Assembly: GCA_049889655.1 (NCBI GenBank)
Contig: JBMHCY010000012.1
Location: 1-13,905, forward strand
Source of the DNA: UBA1172 sp049889655
GTDB lineage: Bacteria > Pseudomonadota > Alphaproteobacteria > Puniceispirillales > UBA1172
Length of the DNA: 13,905 nt
Direction of reading: 5' to 3'
Shown in pieces: positions 1-7,088 of the stretch. Made by a program: the position numbers and the translations under genes. Below the pieces are notes generated by a model. The model saw nothing but the letters and a program-made list of their open reading frames with translations, ran no database searches and had not been told where the DNA came from. The number at the start of each line of letters is the position of its first letter. Position 1 is the stretch's first letter.

Positions 1-456
1 CTCCCCGGTGGCGGTGTCCGTTGCGGGAACACCATCCGCATCCTGTAACTGGACAATAATCGCCCTGCCGTGATGCTCGGACGGGAAATCCACCTGACCG
101 GCGGCGTTGGTTTCACCCAGCAGAACATCCACATCCGGGTCGATCTCGCCATTGCCATCAACATCCACCCAGACCTGCGCCCCCTTGACGGGGCCATCGG
201 TCACCGTGATGCGGTTGGCAAAATGATCCGGCAGGGCCGGCCCGAGACCGGTTTGACCGCCCGGGATACCTTCACCGCCACCGCCGACCCGCACAAATTC
301 CGTGGGGCGACCTCCGCCAGAACACGCCGCAAGCACAATCCCAGATATCGTCCAGACCCAGACAGACAGCACATTGTCTGATGGGGTCCGCTTTCGATTC
401 TGGTCAACAGGCTGGTTATTGGAAAGATCGTGGATGTTTTTCTGATCGTTTGGCAT
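1..456 (-). CDS. Large predicted surface lipoprotein with EF-hand-like Ca loop (partial, N-terminus only)
   Basis: An open frame begins at ATG 456-454 and stays open to base 1, giving the first 152 residues of a protein whose C-terminus lies beyond the left edge. After a long, charged N-terminal stretch (about 29 residues) comes a hydrophobic segment ending in the lipobox-like LAAC (Cys45), followed by a Ser/Gly-rich linker. This is what a lipoprotein signal peptide with an unusually long n-region looks like. Residues 91-110 contain a VWVDVDGNGEID stretch with D98, D100, N102, E104 and D106 spaced as in EF-hand or dockerin calcium loops. The next stretch (GETNAAGQVDF) resembles the start of an Ig-like or SdrD-B-like module. 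Such modules usually repeat in large secreted or surface proteins. An AT-rich leader precedes the gene; GGGAAAT upstream of the ATG is a weak ribosome site. Function is unknown; adhesion or surface structure is inference. Overlapping frames on both strands here look like shadows. Confidence 0.7.
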   Translation of the reverse strand, partial: MPNDQKNIHDLSNNQPVDQNRKRTPSDNVLSVWVWTISGIVLAACSGGGRPTEFVRVGGGGEGIPGGQTGLGPALPDHFANRITVTDGPVKGAQVWVDVDGNGEIDPDVDVLLGETNAAGQVDFPSEHHGRAIIVQLQDADGVPATDTATGE

Positions 457-503
457 CGGTTATTTCCCAAAGTTGACATTGGCCCGTGGCCTGCAAAGAG
501 GCC

Positions 504-660
504 GAAAGACGGGGTGATTCCAAGTTGAGACTACCGAAAAAAACTTAATATATAGTTAACAGGCGCAAGATATTTTCAAACTTAAGTCATTGATTTAATT
601 CATTTTAACAATCAATTATCTATTTTTTATTGTCTTTAGGGAATGATAACGCGAAAAAAT
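504..660 (-). promoter_or_regulatory. AT-rich leader, likely promoter of the left-edge lipoprotein gene
   Basis: This gap between the holin stop and the lipoprotein start is markedly richer in A and T than anything else in the window. Read on the minus strand it offers a TTGAAA (579-574) followed 19 bases later by TATATA (554-549), or by overlapping TATATT/TAACTA variants. None has ideal sequence and spacing. A small GGCCT/AGGCC hairpin (488-503, 5 bp, 6-nt loop) lies in the would-be 5' leader and has no T-run. No RNA gene is recognised. The placement fits a promoter for the lipoprotein gene, but the exact hexamers are uncertain. Confidence 0.3.
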
Positions 661-1119
661 TCAGGCTTTCCCCGCTGCCTTTTCCGCTGTTCTTAACGTG
701 CCCAGCCCGAGCATCCCGAAGAGGATTGTGTTGAGCTCGCCGAGGTCAAAAACCGGCAGGACAACAGTGGTGATTCCGAAACTCACGAAAACGAAATCCG
801 CCATGGGGCGAAGCAGGAAATGCCAGAGCAGTGCCACCCCGCAGACCCAACCGATGAATGGCCGCCACCCCGCCACCAGCAGCGACGGATGACGGCTTTC
901 AATACTGTTCATATGCGCTTGCAGCACATCACCGCGACTGATGATCCGTGCCTGTGCCGCCGCCCTGTCAAGGCGTTCTTCATCACTGGTGAACAATGCA
1001 TCCACCACACCGGCGGCGGTTTGCAGGGCTGTTTCCCCCGCTGTCTTTTTCGCCCCGGGTCGGGCGGTGGTGATGCCGGACAGCGAACCGAGACCGGCAA
1101 GAAGGGAAAGCAGCGACAT
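661..1119 (-). CDS. GTA-type 3-TM holin family protein
   Basis: The 152-residue protein resembles the family of three-transmembrane holins linked to gene transfer agent release (GTA_holin_3TM type). These are small inner-membrane proteins thought to make holes for a lytic enzyme. Residues 1-75 are a mostly polar, partly helical N-terminal part. The family-like block starts at W85RPFIGW and runs into TM1 (about 85-106), TM2 (about 108-126) and TM3 (about 128-143), then a short basic tail (EKAAGKA). The start chosen is ATG 1119; AGGAG at 1135-1131 is 11 nt upstream. A TTG at 1125 is in frame and 5 nt from the same AGGAG, so a start two codons earlier is possible. No capsid, tail, portal, terminase or endolysin gene is visible nearby, so it is an orphan here: either part of a dispersed GTA lysis system or a prophage remnant. 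The family call is from the motif and TM pattern. Confidence 0.75.
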   Translation of the reverse strand: MSLLSLLAGLGSLSGITTARPGAKKTAGETALQTAAGVVDALFTSDEERLDRAAAQARIISRGDVLQAHMNSIESRHPSLLVAGWRPFIGWVCGVALLWHFLLRPMADFVFVSFGITTVVLPVFDLGELNTILFGMLGLGTLRTAEKAAGKA

Positions 1120-1140
1120 GGGCAACAGGGCTCCTCTGAT

Positions 1141-1176
1141 AAAAAAAGCCCCCCGGCGGGCAGGCCGGGAAGGCTT
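1141..1176 (-). terminator. Intrinsic terminator directly upstream of the holin RBS
   Basis: On the minus strand a GC-rich hairpin is followed at once by seven T's (1147-1141). The stem pairs 1146-1157 with 1164-1176: six pairs, a small internal loop, then five more, around the 6-nt loop 1158-1163. On the plus strand the same hairpin is not followed by T's, so the terminator acts on leftward transcription. Only three bases separate the T-run from the AGAGGAG of the holin gene. A leftward transcript starting further upstream must therefore read through it to make holin. Confidence 0.8.
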
Positions 1177-1255
1177 ATAAGGGTAAGACTATGACGTAAG
1201 GCTTCATGGTGAACCTGACCGCAGCCAAAGGCAACACGAACCCGCTCCTCCTCAT
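1175..1255 (-). CDS. Possible 26-codon leader ORF ahead of the terminator
   Basis: A short frame runs from ATG 1255 to TAA 1177-1175 and encodes 26 residues (MRRSGFVLPLAAVRF then TMKPYVIVLPL). The stop codon overlaps the outer end of the terminator stem. The tetrapeptide VLPL occurs twice. An in-frame TGA lies four codons upstream of the ATG, and an internal ATG offers a 10-codon version. No good ribosome site stands in front of ATG 1255, the codon content does not point to any amino acid as an attenuation signal, and no homologue is recognised. It is listed because of its exact fit against the terminator; it may be chance. Confidence 0.15.
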   Translation of the reverse strand: MRRSGFVLPLAAVRFTMKPYVIVLPL

Positions 1256-1357
1256 GCACCATCAGCCAACACTTTGGACAGCCGTGATCTTGCTTTTGGG
1301 CTATTGATGCTTATTTATAGGCAACCAAATGTTCTTATCCCCCGAGTGAGGTTCACC

Positions 1358-2293
1358 ATGTCGATCCGTCCCATCAAAATGCAAAGTCAGGCCCGCCCCC
1401 ATATTGAAGGAGCCGGGGTTCACCTCCATCGGGTTTTTGGTTTTGGCGAAACCGAGCCGTTTGATCCGTTCCTGATGATGGATGATTTCCGCAATGATGA
1501 TCCGGAGCTCTACCACAAAGGCTTTCCGTGGCATCCGCATCGCGGCATTGAAACGATCACTTATGTGCTCAAGGGCAATGTCGAGCACGGCGATTCTCTC
1601 GGCAACCGCGGTGTGCTCAGCGATGGTGATGTACAGTGGATGACTGCCGGCTCCGGCATTATCCATCAGGAAATGCCCAGCGGCGATGCTCAGGGGCAGA
1701 TGCATGGCTTCCAGCTCTGGGCCAACCTGCCCAGCCATCAGAAGATGACCACCCCCCGCTATCAGGATATCAAATCAGGGGATATCACCAGCCTCACCGA
1801 TGATGACGGCACCCATATCCGAATCATTGCCGGGGACTGGCGCGGCTATCGCGGCCCGGTGGACGGTATAGACACCGATCCGTCCTATCTTGATGTTGCC
1901 ATGCCCGCCAACACCACCAAGCGGTTCCCGTTTGATACGCGACGCCAGGGCTTTGCCTATATCTTTGAAGGCAGCGCCAGTTTCGATAATGCTTCGACGC
2001 CATTCGGGGTTAATGTCGAGAAGGAATTCGGCGGTGAGGAATTCAAGATCAGGGATCAGTCCGGCAACCGTACTCTTGTTGTCTTCGGCGATGGTGATGA
2101 GGTCGTGGTGACCTCCGGCGAGCACGGCGTGCGATTCCTGCTCGTTTCTGGTGCGCCCTTGCGGGAACCTGTCGCCTGGCACGGGCCGATCGTCATGAAC
2201 ACGCGGGAAGAATTGCATCAGGCATTCAGCGAACTCAACAAGGGCACGTTCATCAAGACCGGTGCCGAAGGCTGGGTCAACACGCCGGAATAA
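1358..2293 (+). CDS. Pirin family protein (bicupin)
   Basis: This is a 311-residue pirin, a soluble two-cupin protein. Family members bind one metal ion in the N-terminal cupin, and some (such as E. coli YhhW) oxidise quercetin. The N-terminal cupin has the family core WHPHRGIETITYVLKG (from about residue 58) and the later block DVQWMTAGSGIIHQE. The metal ligands H59, H61, H103 and E105 are all present, so the site is intact. The second cupin follows at about residues 180-290. Start ATG 1358 is chosen because the pirin homology begins there and GAGG (1348-1351) lies 6 nt upstream; an in-frame extension to 1274 has no pirin-like sequence. It is a single-gene unit, convergent with tdk. The natural substrate is unknown; pirins often respond to stress or phenolic compounds, but nothing here shows that. 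Confidence 0.93.
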   Translation: MSIRPIKMQSQARPHIEGAGVHLHRVFGFGETEPFDPFLMMDDFRNDDPELYHKGFPWHPHRGIETITYVLKGNVEHGDSLGNRGVLSDGDVQWMTAGSGIIHQEMPSGDAQGQMHGFQLWANLPSHQKMTTPRYQDIKSGDITSLTDDDGTHIRIIAGDWRGYRGPVDGIDTDPSYLDVAMPANTTKRFPFDTRRQGFAYIFEGSASFDNASTPFGVNVEKEFGGEEFKIRDQSGNRTLVVFGDGDEVVVTSGEHGVRFLLVSGAPLREPVAWHGPIVMNTREELHQAFSELNKGTFIKTGAEGWVNTPE

Positions 2294-2304
2294 TCACCGC
2301 CACG

Positions 2305-2328
2305 GCAAGCAAGGCTCAGGCCTCTTGC
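2305..2328. other. Hairpin at the convergent pirin/tdk gene ends
   Basis: GCAAG (2305-2309) pairs with CTTGC (2324-2328) and AGGC (2312-2315) with GCCT (2320-2323), leaving a 2-nt bulge and a 4-nt loop: nine pairs in total. It spans the tdk stop codon and follows the pirin stop by 12 bases. Neither side has a T-run, so it is not a classical intrinsic terminator. It may protect 3' ends or assist termination of either transcript. Confidence 0.4.
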
Positions 2329-2897
2329 ATCGCGGATTTCCAGTGAAGGCGGCAGAGCGAGACATATTTCTCGTTGCCGCCGATCTCCACCTGGGCCCCT
2401 GATTTCAACACCCGCCCCGTATCATCCTGACGGACAACCATGGTCGCCTTGCGGCCGCAGTGGCAGATCGTCCTGATCTCGCGCAGGTTATCGGCAATGG
2501 CCAGCAGCCGCGCACTGCCGGGGAAGAGATTGCCCTGAAAATCAGTTCGCAGGCCATAGCACATCACCGGAATATCCAACCGGTCGGCCACATCCGCCAG
2601 TTGCCAGACCTGATCCTCGCTAAGAAACTGTGCTTCATCCACCAGAATGCAGTGCAGCGTCCTTGCCTCATGTTCTTGGGCAATCAAGGTCGCCATATCG
2701 GTATTGTCGTCGAACATATGGGCTTCGGATGAAAGCCCGATACGGGAGGTGATCTGCCCCTGGCCATAGCGGCCATCGAGACTGGCGGTCAGCAGCAGTG
2801 TTTGCATCCCGCGCTCGTGATAGTTGTGGGAAGCCTGCAACAGAACGGTCGATTTGCCGGCATTCATTGCTGAATAGGAAAAATAGAGTTTGGCCAT
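2316..2897 (-). CDS. tdk: Thymidine kinase (type II, TK1-like)
   Basis: The cytoplasmic enzyme phosphorylates thymidine (and deoxyuridine) with ATP in pyrimidine salvage. The 193-residue product has the normal length for the bacterial TK1-like family. The P-loop is YSAMNAGKST (about 8-17, Lys15), the Walker B/catalytic region is VDEAQFL with Glu88 as likely general base, and a zinc ribbon is formed by C145, C147, C182 and H185. The C-terminal GGNEKYVSLCRLH segment closes over the nucleoside. ATG 2897 is preceded by AAAGG at a suitable distance. It lies 91 bases beyond the cdd stop, and a terminator separates them, so it probably has its own promoter in 2898-2974, although no convincing hexamers are visible there. 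Its closeness to a nucleoside import operon fits recapture of thymidine. Thymidine kinase is not universal in alphaproteobacteria. Confidence 0.96.
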   Translation of the reverse strand: MAKLYFSYSAMNAGKSTVLLQASHNYHERGMQTLLLTASLDGRYGQGQITSRIGLSSEAHMFDDNTDMATLIAQEHEARTLHCILVDEAQFLSEDQVWQLADVADRLDIPVMCYGLRTDFQGNLFPGSARLLAIADNLREIRTICHCGRKATMVVRQDDTGRVLKSGAQVEIGGNEKYVSLCRLHWKSAMQEA

Positions 2898-2974
2898 GCC
2901 ACGCCTTTCTGATCACTACCCCTGATGCGAGACAGGGCTGATTCGCACCGATACCATTCTATCTGTTATGGCCG

Positions 2975-3002
2975 AAAAAACACCCGGATCAGCCGAGGTT
3001 TT
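2975..3002 (-). terminator. Intrinsic terminator at the end of the nucleoside operon
   Basis: On the minus strand the end of cdd forms a stem: AAAAC plus CTCGG pairs with CCGGG, a one-base bulge, then GTTTT, around a 5-nt loop (2992-2988). The run of six T's occupies 2980-2975. The cdd stop codon overlaps the loop, so the terminator overlaps the gene's last codons. One pair is G-U. The plus-strand version also ends in TTTT and might act weakly in the other direction. It marks the likely end of the leftward transcript that begins at the ribokinase gene. Confidence 0.7.
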
Positions 3003-3387
3003 CAGGCCCGAAACTTTCCGGCAGCAGATCACCGAGGGTAAACCGCGCCTGAAGGCCTTTGTCATCGGCGATCAGCACCGGTGTTTCCGCCGTGGCAAAC
3101 TCGCGGATACGCTGACGGCAGCCCCCGCAAGGGGTACAGAGCAGACCGCCATCACCACCGGAAACAGCTATGCTGACAATACGTCTGCCACCGGCGGCAA
3201 TCATGGCAGCAATCGCGGCGGTTTCGGCACAGGTGCCGTTGGGATAGGCCGCGTTCTCGACATTCTGGCCTTTGTGGATGCCCCCCTGTTCATCGAGCAC
3301 CGCCGCCCCGACACTGAACCTTGAATACGGGGCATAGGCGTTTTGGCGGGCATCGATGGCAGCACGGACAAGCTTATCATCAGCCAT
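2989..3387 (-). CDS. cdd: Cytidine deaminase
   Basis: This zinc enzyme deaminates cytidine and deoxycytidine to uridine and deoxyuridine. The 132-residue product matches the short, homotetrameric form of the family. The substrate-binding NVENAAYP is at 42-49, the catalytic CAE motif has Cys53 (zinc) and Glu55 (proton shuttle), and CTPCGGC supplies zinc ligands Cys87 and Cys90. Start ATG 3387 is chosen because AAGGAG lies 8 nt upstream. The in-frame ATG 3393 would overlap the permease stop as ATGA but is only 2 nt from the same AAGGAG. It is the last gene of the nucleoside operon, translationally close-coupled to the second permease. It feeds imported cytidine into the uridine branch that the nucleoside hydrolase can cleave. 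Confidence 0.96.
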   Translation of the reverse strand: MADDKLVRAAIDARQNAYAPYSRFSVGAAVLDEQGGIHKGQNVENAAYPNGTCAETAAIAAMIAAGGRRIVSIAVSGGDGGLLCTPCGGCRQRIREFATAETPVLIADDKGLQARFTLGDLLPESFGPENLG

Positions 3388-3389
3388 GG

Positions 3390-4364
3390 TCATCTCTCCT
3401 TGATATAGGGGCGTCCGATGGCCCGGGGCGGCATCGCACTGCCAACAAAACCGGCCAGCAGAATAACTGTCATGAGATAGGGCATGGCAAGAATGAGGTT
3501 GACCGGCGCCTCCCCGATCAGCGGCAGTTCCACGCCTTGCAGGCGGGAGGCAATCGCCTCGAGAAACCCGAACAGCAGACAGGCCAGCAACGCTCCCCGG
3601 GGCTGCCATTTGCCGAAAATCATCGCCGCGAGGGCGATATAGCCCTTACCTGCGGTCATCTCGCGGACAAAACCGCTACCATGGGCGGTGGAAAGATAAG
3701 CCCCGGCAATCCCGCAAAGCACCCCGGCCATGATCAATGCTTTATAGCGGGTCATCGACACCGAAACCCCGGCACAATCGAGAGCTTCCGGCTTTTCGCC
3801 CACTGCCCGCAGGCGCAGCCCGTAACGGGTGCGGTTCAGGACAAACGCTGTCATGACCACGGCCAGCAGGGCCACCCAGACCAGCAGGTTATGGCCGGAA
3901 ATCACTTCACGATAGACCGGACCGAGCACAGGCACAGCACCGAGTGTATCGGCAAAGGGCAGAACCATCGGGCCGAAGCGGCTGTCACTGTCAAGCTGGG
4001 GTGTCTGCCCACCCTGCTGAAAAATCGCGTAGCCAATGGTCACGGTAAAACCACTGGCAAGGGTGTTGATCGCCAGGCCGCTGATCACCTGATTGCCGAA
4101 CAGCGTGATCGAAGCAAGCCCATGCAGCAGACCAAGCAGCACGGAAACCCCGATCGCCCCGAGAAGACCGATCCAGACCGACCCGGTGATCGCCGCAAGT
4201 GCCGCCGCCGTGAACGCCGCCATCAGCATCTTGCCTTCCAGCGAGATATCAATGATCCCCGATTTTTCCGAAAAGATCCCGGCCATGGCGCAGAGGATAA
4301 GCGGTGTTGCCACACGCAGCGTGGCATCAATGGTCAGGAGAAACTGCAGCCAGAGATCAGCCAT
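3390..4364 (-). CDS. Nucleoside ABC transporter permease (second subunit)
   Basis: This 324-residue inner-membrane protein belongs to the branched-chain/ribose-type permease superfamily (BPD_transp_2), in the subgroup paired with BMP-type nucleoside binding proteins (YufQ/NupQ/BmpC-like). It has many hydrophobic segments; the conserved stretch LILCAMAGIFSEKSGIIDIS lies near residues 22-42 and the later block TRYGLRLRAVGEKPEALDCAG contains the coupling region that contacts the ATPase. ATG 4364 is chosen because AGGAGG stands 5 nt upstream; this start overlaps the end of the preceding permease by 8 bases. A longer form from ATG 4385 is in frame but lacks a ribosome site. It would form the channel with the neighbouring permease. 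Which nucleosides pass is not readable from the sequence. Confidence 0.92.
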   Translation of the reverse strand: MADLWLQFLLTIDATLRVATPLILCAMAGIFSEKSGIIDISLEGKMLMAAFTAAALAAITGSVWIGLLGAIGVSVLLGLLHGLASITLFGNQVISGLAINTLASGFTVTIGYAIFQQGGQTPQLDSDSRFGPMVLPFADTLGAVPVLGPVYREVISGHNLLVWVALLAVVMTAFVLNRTRYGLRLRAVGEKPEALDCAGVSVSMTRYKALIMAGVLCGIAGAYLSTAHGSGFVREMTAGKGYIALAAMIFGKWQPRGALLACLLFGFLEAIASRLQGVELPLIGEAPVNLILAMPYLMTVILLAGFVGSAMPPRAIGRPYIKER

Positions 4365-5484
4365 GCGTGCCTCCTGCAGGAACACCTGGCTTCAGCACAA
4401 GGCCCAACAGCCGGGCCAGGGGGCGGTTGAACATATAGGCCAGCCCCCCGGAAAACAGGATCACCAGACCCTGTATCAGCAACACCATATCACGGGTGAT
4501 CGACGAGAATTCGAAATCCAATTCAGCCCCGCCCTGATAGAGTGCCCCGAAAAGCAGGCTGGCCAGCACGATCCCGAACGGGTGATTGCGCCCCATCAAC
4601 GCCACAGCGATGCCGGTGAAACCATAACCGGAGGTGAAATTGAGGATCAGCCGATGCTGAACCCCGAGTATCTCATTAATCGCCATCATGCCGGCAAGCC
4701 CGCCAGAAATCGCCATGGTAATGACGATGATGCGGCTGACAGGAAGCCCGGCATATTCGGCGGCTGTCATGCTGTGGCCGGTGGCACGGATGGCATAGCC
4801 CAGCCGGGTGCGCCAGATCAGCACCCAGACACCGACACAGGCCAGCAGTGCAATGACAAAGGAAAGATTGAGCGGCGACCGGGCCATCTCAAAGCCAATT
4901 GCATTCATGATATCGTGAATGAAGGGCAGCGTTGCGCTGTCAGCAAAACTCCGTGTTTCCGGCGACATCCGCCCGGGGTTTTTCAGCACGCCTGAAAGCA
5001 GCGATACCATGATCGATGCCGCCAGAAAATTGAACATGATGGTGGTGATGACGATATGGCTGCCGCGCTTCGCCTGCAGCCAGCCCGGAACCGCCCCCCA
5101 GGCCGCCCCCACCGCGGCCGAGGCCAGCACCGCCAGCGGCACGACGATCAGCCCGGGCACAACCGAATCGAGCGCAAGACAGACAAGCCCTGCCCCCAGT
5201 CCACCGAGATAAGCCTGGCCTTCACCACCGATATTGAACAGCATCGCGTGAAACGCCACCGCCACGGCAAGACCGGTGAAAATGAAATTCGTCGTATAGT
5301 ATAGTGTATAGCCGAGCGAGCCTTTATAGACAAAAGCCCCTTTCAGCATCACCATCATGGCATCGACCGGGTTTTCACCGATGATGGCGATCACCAGCCC
5401 GGCCACCACCAGTGCGGCGGCAACATTGATCAGCGGAATGAGCCCGATATCAGCCCAGCGCGGCAATTCTGCATGGGCGCTCAT
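4357..5484 (-). CDS. Nucleoside ABC transporter permease (first subunit)
   Basis: This 375-residue inner-membrane protein is the larger permease partner of BMP-type nucleoside importers (YufP/NupP/BmpB-like, BPD_transp_2). A first TM at about residues 14-36 is followed by a loop with ENPVDAMMVMLKGAF, then the conserved FHAMLFNIGGEGQAYLGGL region (about 78-96) and further membrane segments. The cytoplasmic coupling segment is RTRLGYAIRATGHSMTAAEYAG (about 228-249). ATG 5484 overlaps the ATPase stop as ATGA, and AGGAGG lies 7 nt upstream. The sequence GCAGGAGGCACG in front of this gene recurs exactly in front of the next permease, which suggests matched translation of the two channel subunits. 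Length and motifs are normal for the family. Confidence 0.93.
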   Translation of the reverse strand: MSAHAELPRWADIGLIPLINVAAALVVAGLVIAIIGENPVDAMMVMLKGAFVYKGSLGYTLYYTTNFIFTGLAVAVAFHAMLFNIGGEGQAYLGGLGAGLVCLALDSVVPGLIVVPLAVLASAAVGAAWGAVPGWLQAKRGSHIVITTIMFNFLAASIMVSLLSGVLKNPGRMSPETRSFADSATLPFIHDIMNAIGFEMARSPLNLSFVIALLACVGVWVLIWRTRLGYAIRATGHSMTAAEYAGLPVSRIIVITMAISGGLAGMMAINEILGVQHRLILNFTSGYGFTGIAVALMGRNHPFGIVLASLLFGALYQGGAELDFEFSSITRDMVLLIQGLVILFSGGLAYMFNRPLARLLGLVLKPGVPAGGTHG

Positions 5485-7079
5485 GACCGTGCCTCCTGCG
5501 GGGCGGCATCACGTTCGATCCCCGCCATCATCAGGCCGAGTTTGCGTTCATCGGCGTCCTCACGGTCAAGTTCACCGACAATCCGGCCACCGTTCATGAC
5601 AACAATCCTGTCAGCGAGGCTCATGATCTCGTCGAGTTCGACCGACACAAGAAGGATCGCACAGCCGCGGTCACGCATGGCGATCAACTGGCGGTGGATG
5701 AACTCGATGGCCCCGATATCAACACCTCTTGTCGGCTGGCCGATCAGCAGCAGTTTAGGCTGGCGATTGATCTCACGCGCCAGCACAAGTTTCTGCTGAT
5801 TGCCGCCGGAAAAATTCTCGCTCGCCAGTTTCGGGTTGGGCGGGCGGACATCAAACTGATCCATCAGCTCGGCACAGCCCTTTTCAAGACGGTCCGGGCT
5901 CAGCCACCAGCCACTGTTTTCTTCGGGGCTGTCGCTGTATCCCAGAATAACAGTCTCCGCCGCACTGAACGGCATAACAATGCCGCGCTTGTGACGATCT
6001 TCGGGGACATGGGCCACCCCGATCCGCCGCAACGCCGCAGGGTCAGTCACCTGATCCGGCCCCACTGTCATCCCGCAGGCCCTGAACTGCCCCCGATCCG
6101 GCATTCTGATCCCGGAAAGGATATCCAGCAGTTCGGACTGGCCGTTACCGGAAACACCGGCAATGCCAAGGATTTCCCCTTCCCTCAAGGTCAGGGAGAC
6201 TTCATCGAGGCCGCACAGCCCCTGGGCCTGATCAAGACCCAGCTGCTGGACCTCCAGCACCGGCTGGCCGGGTTTTGCCGGGGTATGATCAACTTTCAGC
6301 AACACCTTCCGCCCCACCATCAGTTCCGCCAGTTCGGCAGGCGAGGTTTCAGCCGTCTTCCGATGCGCCACCATCTGACCGGCACGCATCACCGATACCG
6401 CTGAAGTGATCGCCATAATCTCCTTCAATTTGTGGGTGATCAGCAGCACCGTCACCCCCTGCTCCCGCAGCATCGCCAGAATGTTGAAGAGCTGGTCTGT
6501 TTCCTGCGGTGTCAACACGCCCGTCGGTTCATCGAGGATCAGGATATCCGCCCCGCGATAGAGCGCTTTCAATATCTCAACCCGTTGCTGCAAGCCCACC
6601 GGCAGATCCTCAACAATGGCATCGAGATCCACCGCAAGGCCAAAATTTTCGATGAGGTCCATTAATTTGTGGCGAGCCTTTTCAGCCGCCTTGTCGATCT
6701 GGCGGCTGCCCTCATGCCCGAGCATGACGTTTTCAAGCACCGTGAAATTCGGGACCAGCATGAAATGCTGATGCACCATACCGATCCCGTGCGCGATGGC
6801 ATCGGCAGCATGGCGGATAACAACCGGCACCCCGTTGATGCTGATCTGCCCCGAATCGATCGTATAGAAACCGTAGAGAATATTCACAAGGGTCGATTTA
6901 CCGGCCCCGTTTTCGCCAATTATGCCATGAATGCTGCCCGGCTCAACAGCAAGGCTGACATCCCTGTTGGCATGCACATCACCAAAACGCTTGTTGATGG
7001 CGGTGAGCGCAATTGCAGGCGGCACCTCGAGGGTGCCGCCTTTCGTTTTCTTGTCCGTTTGTTCCACGGCCTGGATCAC
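5481..7079 (-). CDS. Nucleoside ABC transporter ATPase, two nucleotide-binding domains
   Basis: This 532-residue cytoplasmic protein contains two ABC ATPase domains in tandem, as in YufO/NupO-like and ribose-type importers. Domain 1 is canonical: Walker A GENGAGKS (55-62), Q-loop Gln104, Walker B ILILDEPT (179-186). Its signature is the variant LPVGLQQR (159-166). Domain 2 is degenerate: the Walker A region is GVSGNGQS (308-315) with no GKS, and Walker B reads LLLIGQPT (443-450), with Gln in place of the catalytic Glu, while its signature SGGNQQ (424-429) is intact. Similar degeneracy is usual in this family, implying one working hydrolysis site. The start is GTG 7079, 9 bases after the BMP stop and in the same frame as BMP; AGG touches the GTG, so spacing is poor. 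GTG 7067 is an alternative. Homology begins near residue 22. It overlaps the first permease by 4 bases. Confidence 0.92.
   Translation of the reverse strand: MIQAVEQTDKKTKGGTLEVPPAIALTAINKRFGDVHANRDVSLAVEPGSIHGIIGENGAGKSTLVNILYGFYTIDSGQISINGVPVVIRHAADAIAHGIGMVHQHFMLVPNFTVLENVMLGHEGSRQIDKAAEKARHKLMDLIENFGLAVDLDAIVEDLPVGLQQRVEILKALYRGADILILDEPTGVLTPQETDQLFNILAMLREQGVTVLLITHKLKEIMAITSAVSVMRAGQMVAHRKTAETSPAELAELMVGRKVLLKVDHTPAKPGQPVLEVQQLGLDQAQGLCGLDEVSLTLREGEILGIAGVSGNGQSELLDILSGIRMPDRGQFRACGMTVGPDQVTDPAALRRIGVAHVPEDRHKRGIVMPFSAAETVILGYSDSPEENSGWWLSPDRLEKGCAELMDQFDVRPPNPKLASENFSGGNQQKLVLAREINRQPKLLLIGQPTRGVDIGAIEFIHRQLIAMRDRGCAILLVSVELDEIMSLADRIVVMNGGRIVGELDREDADERKLGLMMAGIERDAAPQEARS
7017..7041 (-). 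other. Stem-loop between bmp and the ATPase domain
   Basis: AGGCGGCACC (7017-7026) and GGTGCCGCCT (7032-7041) are exact reverse complements: a 10-bp perfect GC-rich stem with a 5-nt loop. In the leftward transcript it forms about 48 nt after the bmp stop codon, within the poorly conserved first 22 codons of the ATPase frame. It has no T-run on that strand. A hairpin of this kind after the binding-protein gene can protect the upstream message and raise binding protein over membrane subunits; that role here is inference. Confidence 0.55.
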
Positions 7080-7088
7080 CCTGCCGGA

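Noticed and set aside
201..479. A 92-codon minus-strand ORF from 479 to 201, and a plus-strand ORF from 70 to 381.
   Set aside because: Both overlap the lipoprotein frame, which has a lipobox and a calcium loop; the alternatives have no recognisable features.
457..660. A small RNA or mobile element scar in the AT-rich gap.
   Set aside because: No terminator, inverted terminal repeats, target duplication or recognisable RNA fold was found; a promoter/leader explains the composition.
2989..3609. A longer cytidine deaminase start near 3609.
   Set aside because: The extra N-terminal residues are out-of-frame translation of the permease gene; the deaminase family begins at MADDKL with AAGGAG at proper spacing.
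3321..4995. Long plus-strand open frames opposite the two permeases and cdd (3321-4430 and 4093-4995).
   Set aside because: They lie antisense to genes with clear family motifs, are rich in Gln, His, Pro and Arg with no recognisable domain, and lack ribosome sites. They are shadows of GC-rich coding sequence.
7017..7054. Plus-strand terminator: perfect hairpin followed by TTTCGTTTT.
   Set aside because: It looks like an intrinsic terminator on the plus strand, but no plus-strand gene ends here and the T-rich part is coding sequence of the ATPase on the other strand. I list the hairpin only as a feature of the leftward mRNA.
5481..7079. Inactivation of the ABC ATPase because domain 2 lacks GKS and the Walker B Glu.
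   Set aside because: Degenerate second domains (GQPT or AQPT in place of DEPT) are usual in this importer family, and domain 1 has intact Walker motifs.
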